18,070 nt of DNA from an uncultured Ruminococcus sp. (GTDB lineage: Bacteria; Bacillota; Clostridia; Lachnospirales; Lachnospiraceae). Position numbers and translations under genes: made by a program. The stretch spans positions 1-18,070 of the forward strand of contig USFD01000063.1 in the NCBI GenBank assembly GCA_900553885.1, in the 5' to 3' direction. This document shows positions 6,029 through 12,978 of this stretch, piece after piece. The notes below the pieces were generated by a model. The model had not been told where the DNA came from. It did no database searches and worked only from the letters and a program-made list of their open reading frames with translations. The first letter of the stretch is position 1; the number at the start of each line of letters is the position of its first letter.

Positions 6029-6988
6029 TTACCGTTTCCCCTTATCGTAAATTTCACCCAGTGCCCGGGGAGAGTGGTTGTACTTGGAGAAGAAAACCAG
6101 AAGCAGCAGAGTGAGCAGGTAAGGAAGAATCATTACCAGATCGGAATAGCTGCTGGGCTTCTCCAGTATCTGAACCAGCTGATAGCCTGCAGAACGGGCA
6201 AATCCGAAGATCAGGCAGGCGCCCAGCGTGGGAAGAATTTTCCAGTTCCCGAAGATCAGGGCAGCAATTGCCAGATAGCCGTATCCCACGTAAATATTGT
6301 CGGAAAAGTTGGCGGAAATGGAATAGGCAAAGCACATACCGCCGATTCCCGAGAATGCTCCGGAGAATAAAACGGCAGCGGTCCGGATCTGGCCTACATT
6401 GCGCCCCGCCGCATCCACTGCGTGGGGATTGTCACCGCATGCGCGCAGGTGGAGACCGAAGCGTGTCTTATACAGCAGAAACCATGCGATTACAGCGACC
6501 ACAATAATAATGATTTCAAACGGATACAGATTTGTGAAAAATGCACCCAGCACAGGGATGTCTGACAGCCCCGGAACAGAGAACCTTGTGGATACTCCAA
6601 GCTGAAACTTGTCAGACGGAGCGCCGAATACGCTTTTGTTGATCTGTTTGGTCAAAAAGGCGGTCAGCGCCATTGCAAGAATGTTTACAACTACACCGCT
6701 GATTACCTGGTTTGCTTTGAATTTCACACAGAGCAGGGCGTGCAGCAGAGCGTATGCCATACCGCCCAGGGTGGCGAACAGAAACGACAGGTAAAAGATC
6801 GTCTGGGAGTCGGTTCCCTGGGTGCCGGATGTAAGGACAACAAACAGAGCGCCCACAAAAGCTCCGAAGCCCTGAAGGCCTTCGATTGCCAGGTTGGTAA
6901 CACCGCTTCTCTCGCTGTAGATTCCGCCGATTGCCATGATAAACAGAGGCAGGGCAAAGGACATACCGTCAATAATAATTGTATTCAT
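6029..6988 (-). CDS. ABC transporter permease 2, nucleoside/simple-sugar type
   Basis: This 319-residue integral membrane protein of the BPD_transp_2 family is the second permease of a BMP-dependent importer. It begins MNTIIIDGMSFALPLFIMAIGG and carries the family signature GVTNLAIEG (about 29-37), where the loop contacts the ATPase, then about eight to nine hydrophobic helices and LRACGDNPHAVDAAG (about 207-221). The start is ATG 6988, which overlaps the upstream permease stop by one base (TGATG) with GGAGG 7 nt before; the longer in-frame reading has no such site. Homologous systems in Firmicutes and streptococci take up purine and pyrimidine nucleosides. Confidence 0.9.
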   Translation of the reverse strand: MNTIIIDGMSFALPLFIMAIGGIYSERSGVTNLAIEGLQGFGAFVGALFVVLTSGTQGTDSQTIFYLSFLFATLGGMAYALLHALLCVKFKANQVISGVVVNILAMALTAFLTKQINKSVFGAPSDKFQLGVSTRFSVPGLSDIPVLGAFFTNLYPFEIIIIVVAVIAWFLLYKTRFGLHLRACGDNPHAVDAAGRNVGQIRTAAVLFSGAFSGIGGMCFAYSISANFSDNIYVGYGYLAIAALIFGNWKILPTLGACLIFGFARSAGYQLVQILEKPSSYSDLVMILPYLLTLLLLVFFSKYNHSPRALGEIYDKGKR

Positions 6989-8133
6989 CAGCGCGCCTCC
7001 TTTCCGGCTTTTTCCGCTTTTTCTTCTGTCTCTTCCAGTTCCGCTTTCCATTTCTTTACTTCATAGCGGACAAATGCTCCGCAGGCGCTGAACAGGAGGA
7101 TCAGACCGGTGATAACCGAGCCGATTTCCGTCTCAATGCCGGACGCGGAATTCATGTAGCTGCTTCCCTTTGTCACTCCTGTGATCAGGAAGGAAGAGAA
7201 GATAATTCCCACAGGATTGCTGTTCCCAAGAAGGGCGACAGCGATGGCGTCAAATCCGGTGGATGCCAGTACCTTCGGCTGGATGGACTGGAGATAGCCG
7301 AGATAGTAGGTTACGCCTGCCAGACCCGCCAGCGCGCCGGAGATCATCATGGAAAGGACCATGGTTTTTCCTACGCTGATTCCTGCATAGCGGGCTGCGT
7401 TCCGGCTTGCGCCTACAGCCTTGATCTCGAAGCCCAGACGTGTCCGGTCCAGAAGAAACTTCATAACAACAGCTACCAGTACAGCCAGGATAATACACAG
7501 AGGGATATCCACTTTCAGGTTCCCGATGGGTACCTTCATAAGAGTCAGCCGGGATTCGTCACTGACGGCCAGCGACTGCCGGGAGATCTCATCCATATAC
7601 CGGGTGTTGATGAAAAAGCTTGTCAGATACTGGACAATATAGTTAATCATAATCGAAGAGACGACTTCGTTGATATTAAATCTGTATTTCAGAAAACCGA
7701 TCAGGCCTCCGACAGCCATTCCTGCTGCGATACCGATCAGCAGTACAAGCGGTTTGGCCACAGGGGCGGCCAGTGAGGAGTATCCGACGGTAATGGTTGC
7801 AATAAATCCTGCCGCAAGCATCTGGCCGGACACGCCGATATTAAACAGTCCGGCTTTGAGAGCCACTGCAACAGCCAGCGCTGCAAACAGCATGGGCGTC
7901 ATCATGTTCAGAAAACTGGTAAAGTCTGTGAGCATGCCCTGGTAAGCAGAATACTGGGGCTTCGGAAGAAGTCCGCTGCCCTGCAGCAGATTCGCATAAG
8001 CTGTCAGAGGATATTTCCCCAGAGCAGCGATGACAATCATTCCCACAATCAGGCTCAAAAGGATGGAAAACAGGGGAATGGCAATATTCTGGGTTTTCTC
8101 ATTTCCGAGAATTTTTACAAAAAATTTTTTCAT
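6988..8133 (-). CDS. ABC transporter permease 1, nucleoside/simple-sugar type
   Basis: A 381-residue integral membrane permease of the BPD_transp_2 family. It has a first hydrophobic segment at about 16-40, the pattern LKAGLFNIGVSGQMLAAG (about 92-109) that is typical of the NupB/YufP-like partner, the loop FEIKAVGASRNAARYAG, and further helices to about residue 360, then a charged cytoplasmic tail rich in Glu and Lys. The start overlaps the ATPase stop by 4 bases (ATGA), so the two are translationally coupled. It would form the membrane channel together with the permease encoded immediately after it. Confidence 0.92.
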   Translation of the reverse strand: MKKFFVKILGNEKTQNIAIPLFSILLSLIVGMIVIAALGKYPLTAYANLLQGSGLLPKPQYSAYQGMLTDFTSFLNMMTPMLFAALAVAVALKAGLFNIGVSGQMLAAGFIATITVGYSSLAAPVAKPLVLLIGIAAGMAVGGLIGFLKYRFNINEVVSSIMINYIVQYLTSFFINTRYMDEISRQSLAVSDESRLTLMKVPIGNLKVDIPLCIILAVLVAVVMKFLLDRTRLGFEIKAVGASRNAARYAGISVGKTMVLSMMISGALAGLAGVTYYLGYLQSIQPKVLASTGFDAIAVALLGNSNPVGIIFSSFLITGVTKGSSYMNSASGIETEIGSVITGLILLFSACGAFVRYEVKKWKAELEETEEKAEKAGKEAR

Positions 8134-9668
8134 TTCTGTTTCACCCCCATCATAAATTCGCCAACCTGATTGGTCGTAAGTGTATCCGCCGGGGCGATTT
8201 TATCGATCGCTCCGTTGTAAATAACCCCTATGGTGTCTGCACAGTTCATAATCTCATCCAGTTCCAGAGAGATCAGCAGGATGGCTTTCCCTTTGTCCCG
8301 TTCTGCGATAATCTGCCTGTGAATATTTTCGATCGCTCCGATATCCAGACCCCGGGTGGGCTGTACAAAGATCATAAGATCGGACTGGAGCTCGATCTCA
8401 CGTCCCACGATGGCTTTCTGCTGATTGCCTCCGCTCATGGAACGGACCTGGGTTATGCTGCCCTGACCGCTCCGGATGTCGTATTCCTGAATCAGCTTTT
8501 CGGCATATTTCTCAAATGCTTCTGTCTTAAGCACGCCGTTTTTCCCGGAAAAGGGTTCTTTGTAATAGGTTTTCAGAGCAAGATTGTCCCGCAGAGAAAA
8601 GTCCAGTACAAGGCCGTATTCCTGGCGGTCTTCCGGAATATAGGAAATCCCTTCTTCCGTGCGTTTCCGGATAGACTCGTTTGTAATATCCTTCCCGTTC
8701 AGGAAAATCCTGCCGGAAGAAACTTTCATCAGTCCGGCGATGGCATCGGCCAGTTCGACCTGTCCGTTTCCGGATACGCCGGCAATCGCGAAAATTTCGC
8801 CCCGGTGCACTTCAAATGAGACATTTTTTACAACTTCAAAATGATCCTGGTTGTGAACACTTACATTTTCTACTTTCAGGACAGTCTCCCCGAAATGAGG
8901 AGCGCTTTTTTCTACGGTAAAGGAAACATCCCGTCCGACCATCAGATTGGCCATCTTCTTTGTGGAGGTGGAAGCTACATCCAGTACGTCCACAATTTTT
9001 CCCCGGTTCAGAATCGCGCAGCGGTCGGCAACCTGCTTGATCTCCTCCAGTTTATGTGTGATGAGGATAATGGTCTTCCCGCTGTCCCGCAGATTCCGGA
9101 TAATCTGCAGAAGAAATTCGATCTCCTGCGGAGTAAGTACCGCGGTGGGCTCGTCAAAGATCAGAATCTCTGCCTCCCGGTATAACATTTTCAGAATTTC
9201 CACCCTCTGGCGGATGGAGACGTTGACTTTTTCGATAATCTGCTCCGGATCTACTTCCAGTCCGTACTCTTCAGACAGTTTGCGGATATCCCGGTTTGCC
9301 TTTTTGATATCAACCTGGGGAATCAGACCGAGAAATTTTTTTACAGGCTCCATCCCCATGATAATATTCTCCGCCACGGTGTAATTAGATACCAGTTTGA
9401 AGTGCTGGTGTACCATTCCGATATTCAGTTTTGTTGCATAATTGGGTGAGGTGATGCGGACCTTTCTGCCTTTGACATAGATCTCGCCTTCATCCGGTTC
9501 GTACATTCCGAACAGCATGCTCATCAAAGTGGATTTTCCGGCGCCGTTCTCTCCCAGAAGCGCGTAGATCTCGCCTTTTTTAATCTGGATGCTTACGTCG
9601 TCATTGGCCACAATGCCCGGAAATCTCTTTGTGATATGCCGCATTTCAATAATATATTCTTCCGACAT
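8130..9668 (-). CDS. ABC transporter ATPase, two fused nucleotide-binding domains
   Basis: The 512-residue cytosolic ATPase has tandem nucleotide-binding domains, as in simple-sugar and nucleoside importers (NupA/YufO type). Domain 1 has Walker A GENGAGKST (39-47) and Walker B ILIFDEP (168-174), but its signature reads VNVSIRQRVEIL where relatives show an LSVG-like form, so the signature glycine is lost. Domain 2 has a degenerate Walker A GVSGNGQ (297-303), an intact signature MSGGNQQ (411-417) and QPTRGLD (436-442). This gives the usual asymmetric pair, except for the altered first signature. AGGAG lies 7 nt before the ATG. It follows the binding-protein gene across an 87-nt gap that contains a terminator-like hairpin, and its stop overlaps the next gene. 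Confidence 0.93.
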   Translation of the reverse strand: MSEEYIIEMRHITKRFPGIVANDDVSIQIKKGEIYALLGENGAGKSTLMSMLFGMYEPDEGEIYVKGRKVRITSPNYATKLNIGMVHQHFKLVSNYTVAENIIMGMEPVKKFLGLIPQVDIKKANRDIRKLSEEYGLEVDPEQIIEKVNVSIRQRVEILKMLYREAEILIFDEPTAVLTPQEIEFLLQIIRNLRDSGKTIILITHKLEEIKQVADRCAILNRGKIVDVLDVASTSTKKMANLMVGRDVSFTVEKSAPHFGETVLKVENVSVHNQDHFEVVKNVSFEVHRGEIFAIAGVSGNGQVELADAIAGLMKVSSGRIFLNGKDITNESIRKRTEEGISYIPEDRQEYGLVLDFSLRDNLALKTYYKEPFSGKNGVLKTEAFEKYAEKLIQEYDIRSGQGSITQVRSMSGGNQQKAIVGREIELQSDLMIFVQPTRGLDIGAIENIHRQIIAERDKGKAILLISLELDEIMNCADTIGVIYNGAIDKIAPADTLTTNQVGEFMMGVKQK

Positions 9669-9689
9669 TGGTAACTCCTGTTCTTGTTG

Positions 9690-9739
9690 AAAAAAGAAAG
9701 GGAATGGACAGCGTCACCTGTCAGTGCACCGTCCATCCC
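9690..9739 (-). terminator. Attenuating terminator between binding protein and ATPase genes
   Basis: On the - strand, GGGATGGAC (9739-9731) pairs with GTCCATTCCC (9709-9700), with one bulged T, and is followed by TTTCTTTTTT. It sits 16 nt after the lipoprotein stop. Such hairpins inside importer operons usually let only part of the transcription continue, so the binding protein is made in excess. Confidence 0.8.
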
Positions 9740-9755
9740 TCTTAATAATCAGCGG

Positions 9756-10913
9756 TTAGTCATTCAGCCCCGGAAAATCTTCAGGAGTGCTGTCCCCTGC
9801 ACTTGAAGGAGGAACGATTGTTCCGTCTTTAACCAGTGCAAATGCTTCATCAAGTTTTGCGATTGTGTCGTCAGAAAGCTGCTGTCTGCCTTCTCCCTTT
9901 ACATATCCGGTAGAATCTGTATCAGCCATCAGTGTAACGTTCTGACCTTTGAAAGATCCATCGGCAATTGCGTTGAGCTGTCTTTCCACGTTGATGCTCA
10001 TGCATTTTAATACAGAAGTAAGGATGATGTTTGAATCTCCGTTTGCTCCGTCGTCATACTGGTCAACATCGCATCCGATAACCTTTACATCTCCGGCCTC
10101 TTTTGCTGCTGTGAATACGCCGTTTCCGGAAGCGCCGGCCGCAACAAAGATAATATCGCAGCCTTCATTGATCAGAGCTTCTCCGATTACCTTTCCGGTC
10201 GCCTCATCCGAGAAGTTTCCGGTGTAGTTTCCACCGATATTTTCATTGTTGTATACGCCTGCGTAGGAGCTGAGTTCAACACACTCTGCAGTTGTGCCGT
10301 ATTTGGTATTTGCGTAGTTTACGCCGGCCTCAAATCCATACTGATAATTTACGTTGGACGGGAACGGCTGTCCGTTTACAACGGCAACTTTTCCGCTCTT
10401 GGTTTCAAGGGCAGCTGCCATACCTGCGAAGAATCCGCTTTCCTGCTCTGCAAAAAGCATTGCATATACATTGTCAAGCTCTACCGTATTGCCTTCCGCA
10501 TCTGTCGGGTAGCTGTCCACCAGAATGAAGTCTACATCCGGGTTGTCCTGTGCAACCTGTCCGATGCCTGCGCACTGGTATCCCAGACATACAACCACAT
10601 CATAGCTGCCGGCGATTTCAGTGATTCGCTCAACTACAGTAGCCGGAACTCCGGTTTCCTCACGGATCGGTGTTACTTTTGCGTCCGGATGCTCTTTGAT
10701 ATAGGCAAGTATACCATTGTAGTTATCCTCGTTGAATGAACCGTCATCTACGCCGTTGGGGCTGGATACGATAGCGATATTCAACGCGCCCTCGGATTCT
10801 TCTGAAGATGAACCGCCTTTGTTTCCGGAAGTTCCTTCATTGCTTCCGCATCCGATTAAAAGGGAAGCGGTCATTGCAACGCAGAGAAGCGCAGCCAGAA
10901 GTTTCTTTCTCAT
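9756..10913 (-). CDS. BMP/PnrA-family substrate-binding lipoprotein
   Basis: The 385-residue product is an exported lipoprotein: a positively charged start, a hydrophobic core and lipobox LIGC with Cys22, followed by a Gly/Ser/Glu-rich linker to about residue 43. The mature domain has BMP-family elements such as DDGSFNEDNYNGI (about 57-69), VVCLGYQCAG and VIGCDVDQYDDGANGDSN. Family members bind purine nucleosides (PnrA, BmpA) and pass them to a NupABC-like transporter, which is encoded directly downstream. It starts 84 nt after the mtnA stop, with AGGAGG 9 nt upstream. A separate promoter overlapping the mtnA stop and the terminator-like hairpin after its own stop both point to high expression. 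Its actual ligand is not visible from sequence. Confidence 0.93.
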   Translation of the reverse strand: MRKKLLAALLCVAMTASLLIGCGSNEGTSGNKGGSSSEESEGALNIAIVSSPNGVDDGSFNEDNYNGILAYIKEHPDAKVTPIREETGVPATVVERITEIAGSYDVVVCLGYQCAGIGQVAQDNPDVDFILVDSYPTDAEGNTVELDNVYAMLFAEQESGFFAGMAAALETKSGKVAVVNGQPFPSNVNYQYGFEAGVNYANTKYGTTAECVELSSYAGVYNNENIGGNYTGNFSDEATGKVIGEALINEGCDIIFVAAGASGNGVFTAAKEAGDVKVIGCDVDQYDDGANGDSNIILTSVLKCMSINVERQLNAIADGSFKGQNVTLMADTDSTGYVKGEGRQQLSDDTIAKLDEAFALVKDGTIVPPSSAGDSTPEDFPGLND

Positions 10914-10980
10914 AATATCAGTCCTCCTTTTTGTTGATAATAAGCAGAGCTTATATAAAGCGTCCGTCTTATTAAAGGCT

Positions 10981-11009
10981 ATTATAACATCTGCCGGTTA
11001 ATCCGGCAA
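10981..11009 (-). promoter_or_regulatory. Internal promoter for the BMP transporter genes
   Basis: On the - strand, TTGCCG (11009-11004) lies 17 bp before a perfect TATAAT (10986-10981). The -35 overlaps a hairpin (10992-10997/11003-11008, TGCCGG/CCGGCA) whose loop contains the mtnA stop codon. A second small hairpin, ATAAGC-AGA-GCTTAT (10940-10954), lies in the leader. Confidence 0.5.
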
Positions 11010-12104
11010 CGCACCTGTTTCCTTTTTTCGGAAAATTTCTTTCAGGCTTTCTTCATAAGGCGCTCTGGCGATTCCGTATTCGGTGATAATGGCCGTGATC
11101 AGTTCCGCCGGGGTAACGTCAAAGGCCGGATTGTAGCAGGGAATCTCCGCCAGAGCCACAGGCTCTGCATAAAATTTTGTGCGGATTTCATCCGGGCTTC
11201 TCAGCTCGATTTTAATATCGTCTCCGGTAGGGCAGTTCATGTCAATGGTGGAAGTGGGACCCAGTACATAGAACGGAATCTTGTAGTATCTGGCCAGTAC
11301 GGCAACTACGCTTGTCCCGATTTTGTTGGCCGTGTCGCCATTTGCAGCGATCCGGTCGCATCCCACAAGGCAGGCCTGGACCCAGCCGTTTTTCATTACA
11401 ATACCTGCCATATTGTCACAGATCAGGGTTACGTCAATGCCCCCTTTGTACAGCTCGTAGGAGGTCAGGCGTGCGCCCTGAAGAAGGGGGCGTGTCTCGT
11501 CTGCAAATACATGGAATGTCATGCCCTGCTCCTTCCCGAGAAATAAAGGCCCCAGAGCTGTGCCGTACCGGGACGTGGCCAGAGGTCCTGCATTACAGTG
11601 GGTCAGAATGCCGTCCCCGTCTTTGAGCAGGCTCAGTCCATATTCGGAAATAGCCCGGCACATCTGCATGTCTTCCTCCTGTATCCTCCGGCTTTCTTTC
11701 AGGAGAAAATCCTTGATCTGCGCCACGGATTCTCCCTGGTGTCCGAGTACGGCCTGTTCCATGCGGTTTAAAGCCCAGCTCAGGTTTACCGCAGTGGGGC
11801 GGGAAGAGTTCAGATACTCTTTATATTTCCGGAACTCCTCCAGGAATATACTGTAATCTTCCGTATCGATCTGAGAAGACAGAACAGCGATGCCGTATGC
11901 GGCACAGATGCCTATGGCCGGCGCTCCTCGTACCTTCAGTTCAAAAATCGCGTCGTAGAAATCCTCCGCTGTTCTGAGGGTAAGGTATTCTGTAGTGTTT
12001 GGAAGTTTTGTCTGATCGATGATTACCACGCTTTTTTCGTCTCCGCCAAGCCTGACATTGTCGATGTGTGTCACTGCTTTCAGGTCTGCCGCCCGGTTAT
12101 CCAT
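10998..12104 (-). CDS. mtnA: S-methyl-5-thioribose-1-phosphate isomerase
   Basis: The 368-residue protein has the MtnA/eIF2B-like isomerase motifs: RGAPAIG (59-65), HCNAGPLAT (169-177) with the catalytic Cys170, ETRPLLQGARLT (203-214) and GCDRIAANGDTANKIGT (248-264) with the catalytic Asp250. The Cys/Asp spacing of 80 equals that of the characterised Bacillus enzyme (160 and 240). It converts methylthioribose-1-phosphate to methylthioribulose-1-phosphate in methionine salvage, and some relatives act on 5-deoxyribose-1-phosphate in the DHAP shunt. No mtnB, mtnK, mtnN or aldolase gene is in the window. GGAGG sits 8 nt before the ATG. It heads the - strand block and has its own promoter, divergent from thiT. 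Assignment is firm at the family level; the in vivo substrate is open. Confidence 0.93.
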   Translation of the reverse strand: MDNRAADLKAVTHIDNVRLGGDEKSVVIIDQTKLPNTTEYLTLRTAEDFYDAIFELKVRGAPAIGICAAYGIAVLSSQIDTEDYSIFLEEFRKYKEYLNSSRPTAVNLSWALNRMEQAVLGHQGESVAQIKDFLLKESRRIQEEDMQMCRAISEYGLSLLKDGDGILTHCNAGPLATSRYGTALGPLFLGKEQGMTFHVFADETRPLLQGARLTSYELYKGGIDVTLICDNMAGIVMKNGWVQACLVGCDRIAANGDTANKIGTSVVAVLARYYKIPFYVLGPTSTIDMNCPTGDDIKIELRSPDEIRTKFYAEPVALAEIPCYNPAFDVTPAELITAIITEYGIARAPYEESLKEIFRKKETGALPD

Positions 12105-12138
12105 TTTACGATCCTCCTTTCCTTTTTATAAAATCATG

Positions 12139-12147
12139 TGATATGAT
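12139..12147 (+). promoter_or_regulatory. Extended -10 promoter of thiT
   Basis: TG-A-TATGAT (TG 12139-12140, hexamer 12142-12147) is an extended -10 element with no clear -35. Transcription would start near 12154, leaving a leader of about 45 nt, too short for a TPP riboswitch. It interlocks with the mtnA -10 at 12149-12154. Confidence 0.5.
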
Positions 12148-12148
12148 A

Positions 12149-12177
12149 ATTATACCCTGTTCAGGGGTGTTTGTACA
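12149..12177 (-). promoter_or_regulatory. Promoter of mtnA, face to face with thiT promoter
   Basis: On the - strand, TGTACA (12177-12172, 4 of 6 match) is 17 bp before a perfect TATAAT (12154-12149). Only one base separates this -10 from the thiT -10, so polymerase binding at one should exclude the other. A short pairing segment (CCCT/AGGG near 12156-12166) lies between the elements. Confidence 0.6.
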
Positions 12178-12198
12178 CAGTAGATAAGGAGGGTTTTT

Positions 12199-12864
12199 AT
12201 GTTTAAGTTTTTTGTGAATGCAGAGGGCGGTCTTACGGCTGCCGGATACGGGGTGTGTATTGTGGCAGGGATAGTGCTGTTTATTGCAGCGCTGATTTTT
12301 GCAGGAAAGGTTTCAGAGAAAAAGAAGATGGGCACAAAGCAGCTGGTCTTCTGCGCTATGGCTCTGGCGCTTGCTTTTATTACTTCCTATATTAAATTGT
12401 TTAATATGCCGTGGGGCGGAAGTGTGACTTTGTGCAGTATGCTTTTTATTGTACTTACGGCAAACTGGTACGGGCCGAAGACAGGAATTCTTGTGGGACT
12501 GGTATACGGGATTCTGCAGTTTATTCAGGAGCCGTATGTGCTGTCCTTCTTCCAGGTGTGCTGCGATTATATTCTTGCTTTTGCGGCGCTGGGAGTGGCA
12601 GGCTTCTTCGCAAAGAAAAAACACGGGCTGATTGTGGGATATATTGTGGCGGTAATTGCAAGAGGCGCCTTCCACGCTCTGGGCGGCTATCTCTACTGGA
12701 TGAGCTATATGCCGAAGAATTTCCCACAGTCTCTGAAGAGCCTGTATCCGATCCTGTATAATTACAGTTACCTTCTGGCAGAGGGAGTTATTACGGTAAT
12801 TATTCTTTGTATACCGGCAGTGATGAGAGGGCTGAACCGGGTAAAGCGGACTGCTCTCGAGTAA
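12199..12864 (+). CDS. thiT: Thiamine ECF transporter S-component (ThiT/YuaJ family)
   Basis: A 221-residue membrane protein of the ThiT family, the thiamine-binding S-component that works with a shared EcfA/A'/T module encoded elsewhere. Family features include PWGGSVTLCSMLFI (71-84), YGILQFIQEPYVL and VCCDYILAFAALGVAGFF. Residues E111, H159, W167, Y183 and N188 line up by motif with thiamine-contacting E84, H125, W133, Y146 and N151 of the Lactococcus protein, and the H-to-W (8) and Y-to-N (5) spacings are identical. The product is about 40 residues longer than that protein because of an N-terminal segment with an extra hydrophobic helix (about 14-36) and a Lys-rich turn. AAGGAGG lies 6 nt before the ATG. 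There is no TPP riboswitch in the short leader, which is unusual for this gene. Confidence 0.85.
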   Translation: MFKFFVNAEGGLTAAGYGVCIVAGIVLFIAALIFAGKVSEKKKMGTKQLVFCAMALALAFITSYIKLFNMPWGGSVTLCSMLFIVLTANWYGPKTGILVGLVYGILQFIQEPYVLSFFQVCCDYILAFAALGVAGFFAKKKHGLIVGYIVAVIARGAFHALGGYLYWMSYMPKNFPQSLKSLYPILYNYSYLLAEGVITVIILCIPAVMRGLNRVKRTALE

Positions 12865-12869
12865 CAGGA

Positions 12870-12899
12870 CGGCAGCGGCAAAAAGTACCGGTTCTGCCG
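12870..12899 (+). terminator. Weak hairpin after thiT
   Basis: CGGCAG (12870-12875) pairs with CTGCCG (12894-12899), and CGG (12876-12878) with CCG (12888-12890), with a 3-nt bulge. No U-run follows, and the -35 of the next gene begins 3 nt later, so termination would be inefficient. Confidence 0.3.
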
Positions 12900-12901
12900 G
12901 A

Positions 12902-12930
12902 TTTACATCTTCTGTACACCGTGATAGAAT
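12902..12930 (+). promoter_or_regulatory. Promoter of brnQ
   Basis: TTTACA (12902-12907, 5 of 6) and TAGAAT (12925-12930, 5 of 6) with a 17-bp spacer. The start point would be near 12937, leaving a leader of about 40 nt. Confidence 0.6.
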
Positions 12931-12978
12931 ACAGGGAAAGAAAGCGGATCGGGATTCCGCCGTCGAAAGGGGAATGTG

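Noticed and set aside
6988..7776. Long + strand reading (about 265 codons) opposite permease 1
   Set aside because: Antisense shadow of a clear membrane permease; Cys/His/Gln-rich composition without family motifs.
12105..12198. TPP riboswitch before thiT
   Set aside because: The whole intergenic gap is 94 bp and shared with the mtnA promoter; the conserved CTGAGA and ACCTG elements are missing.
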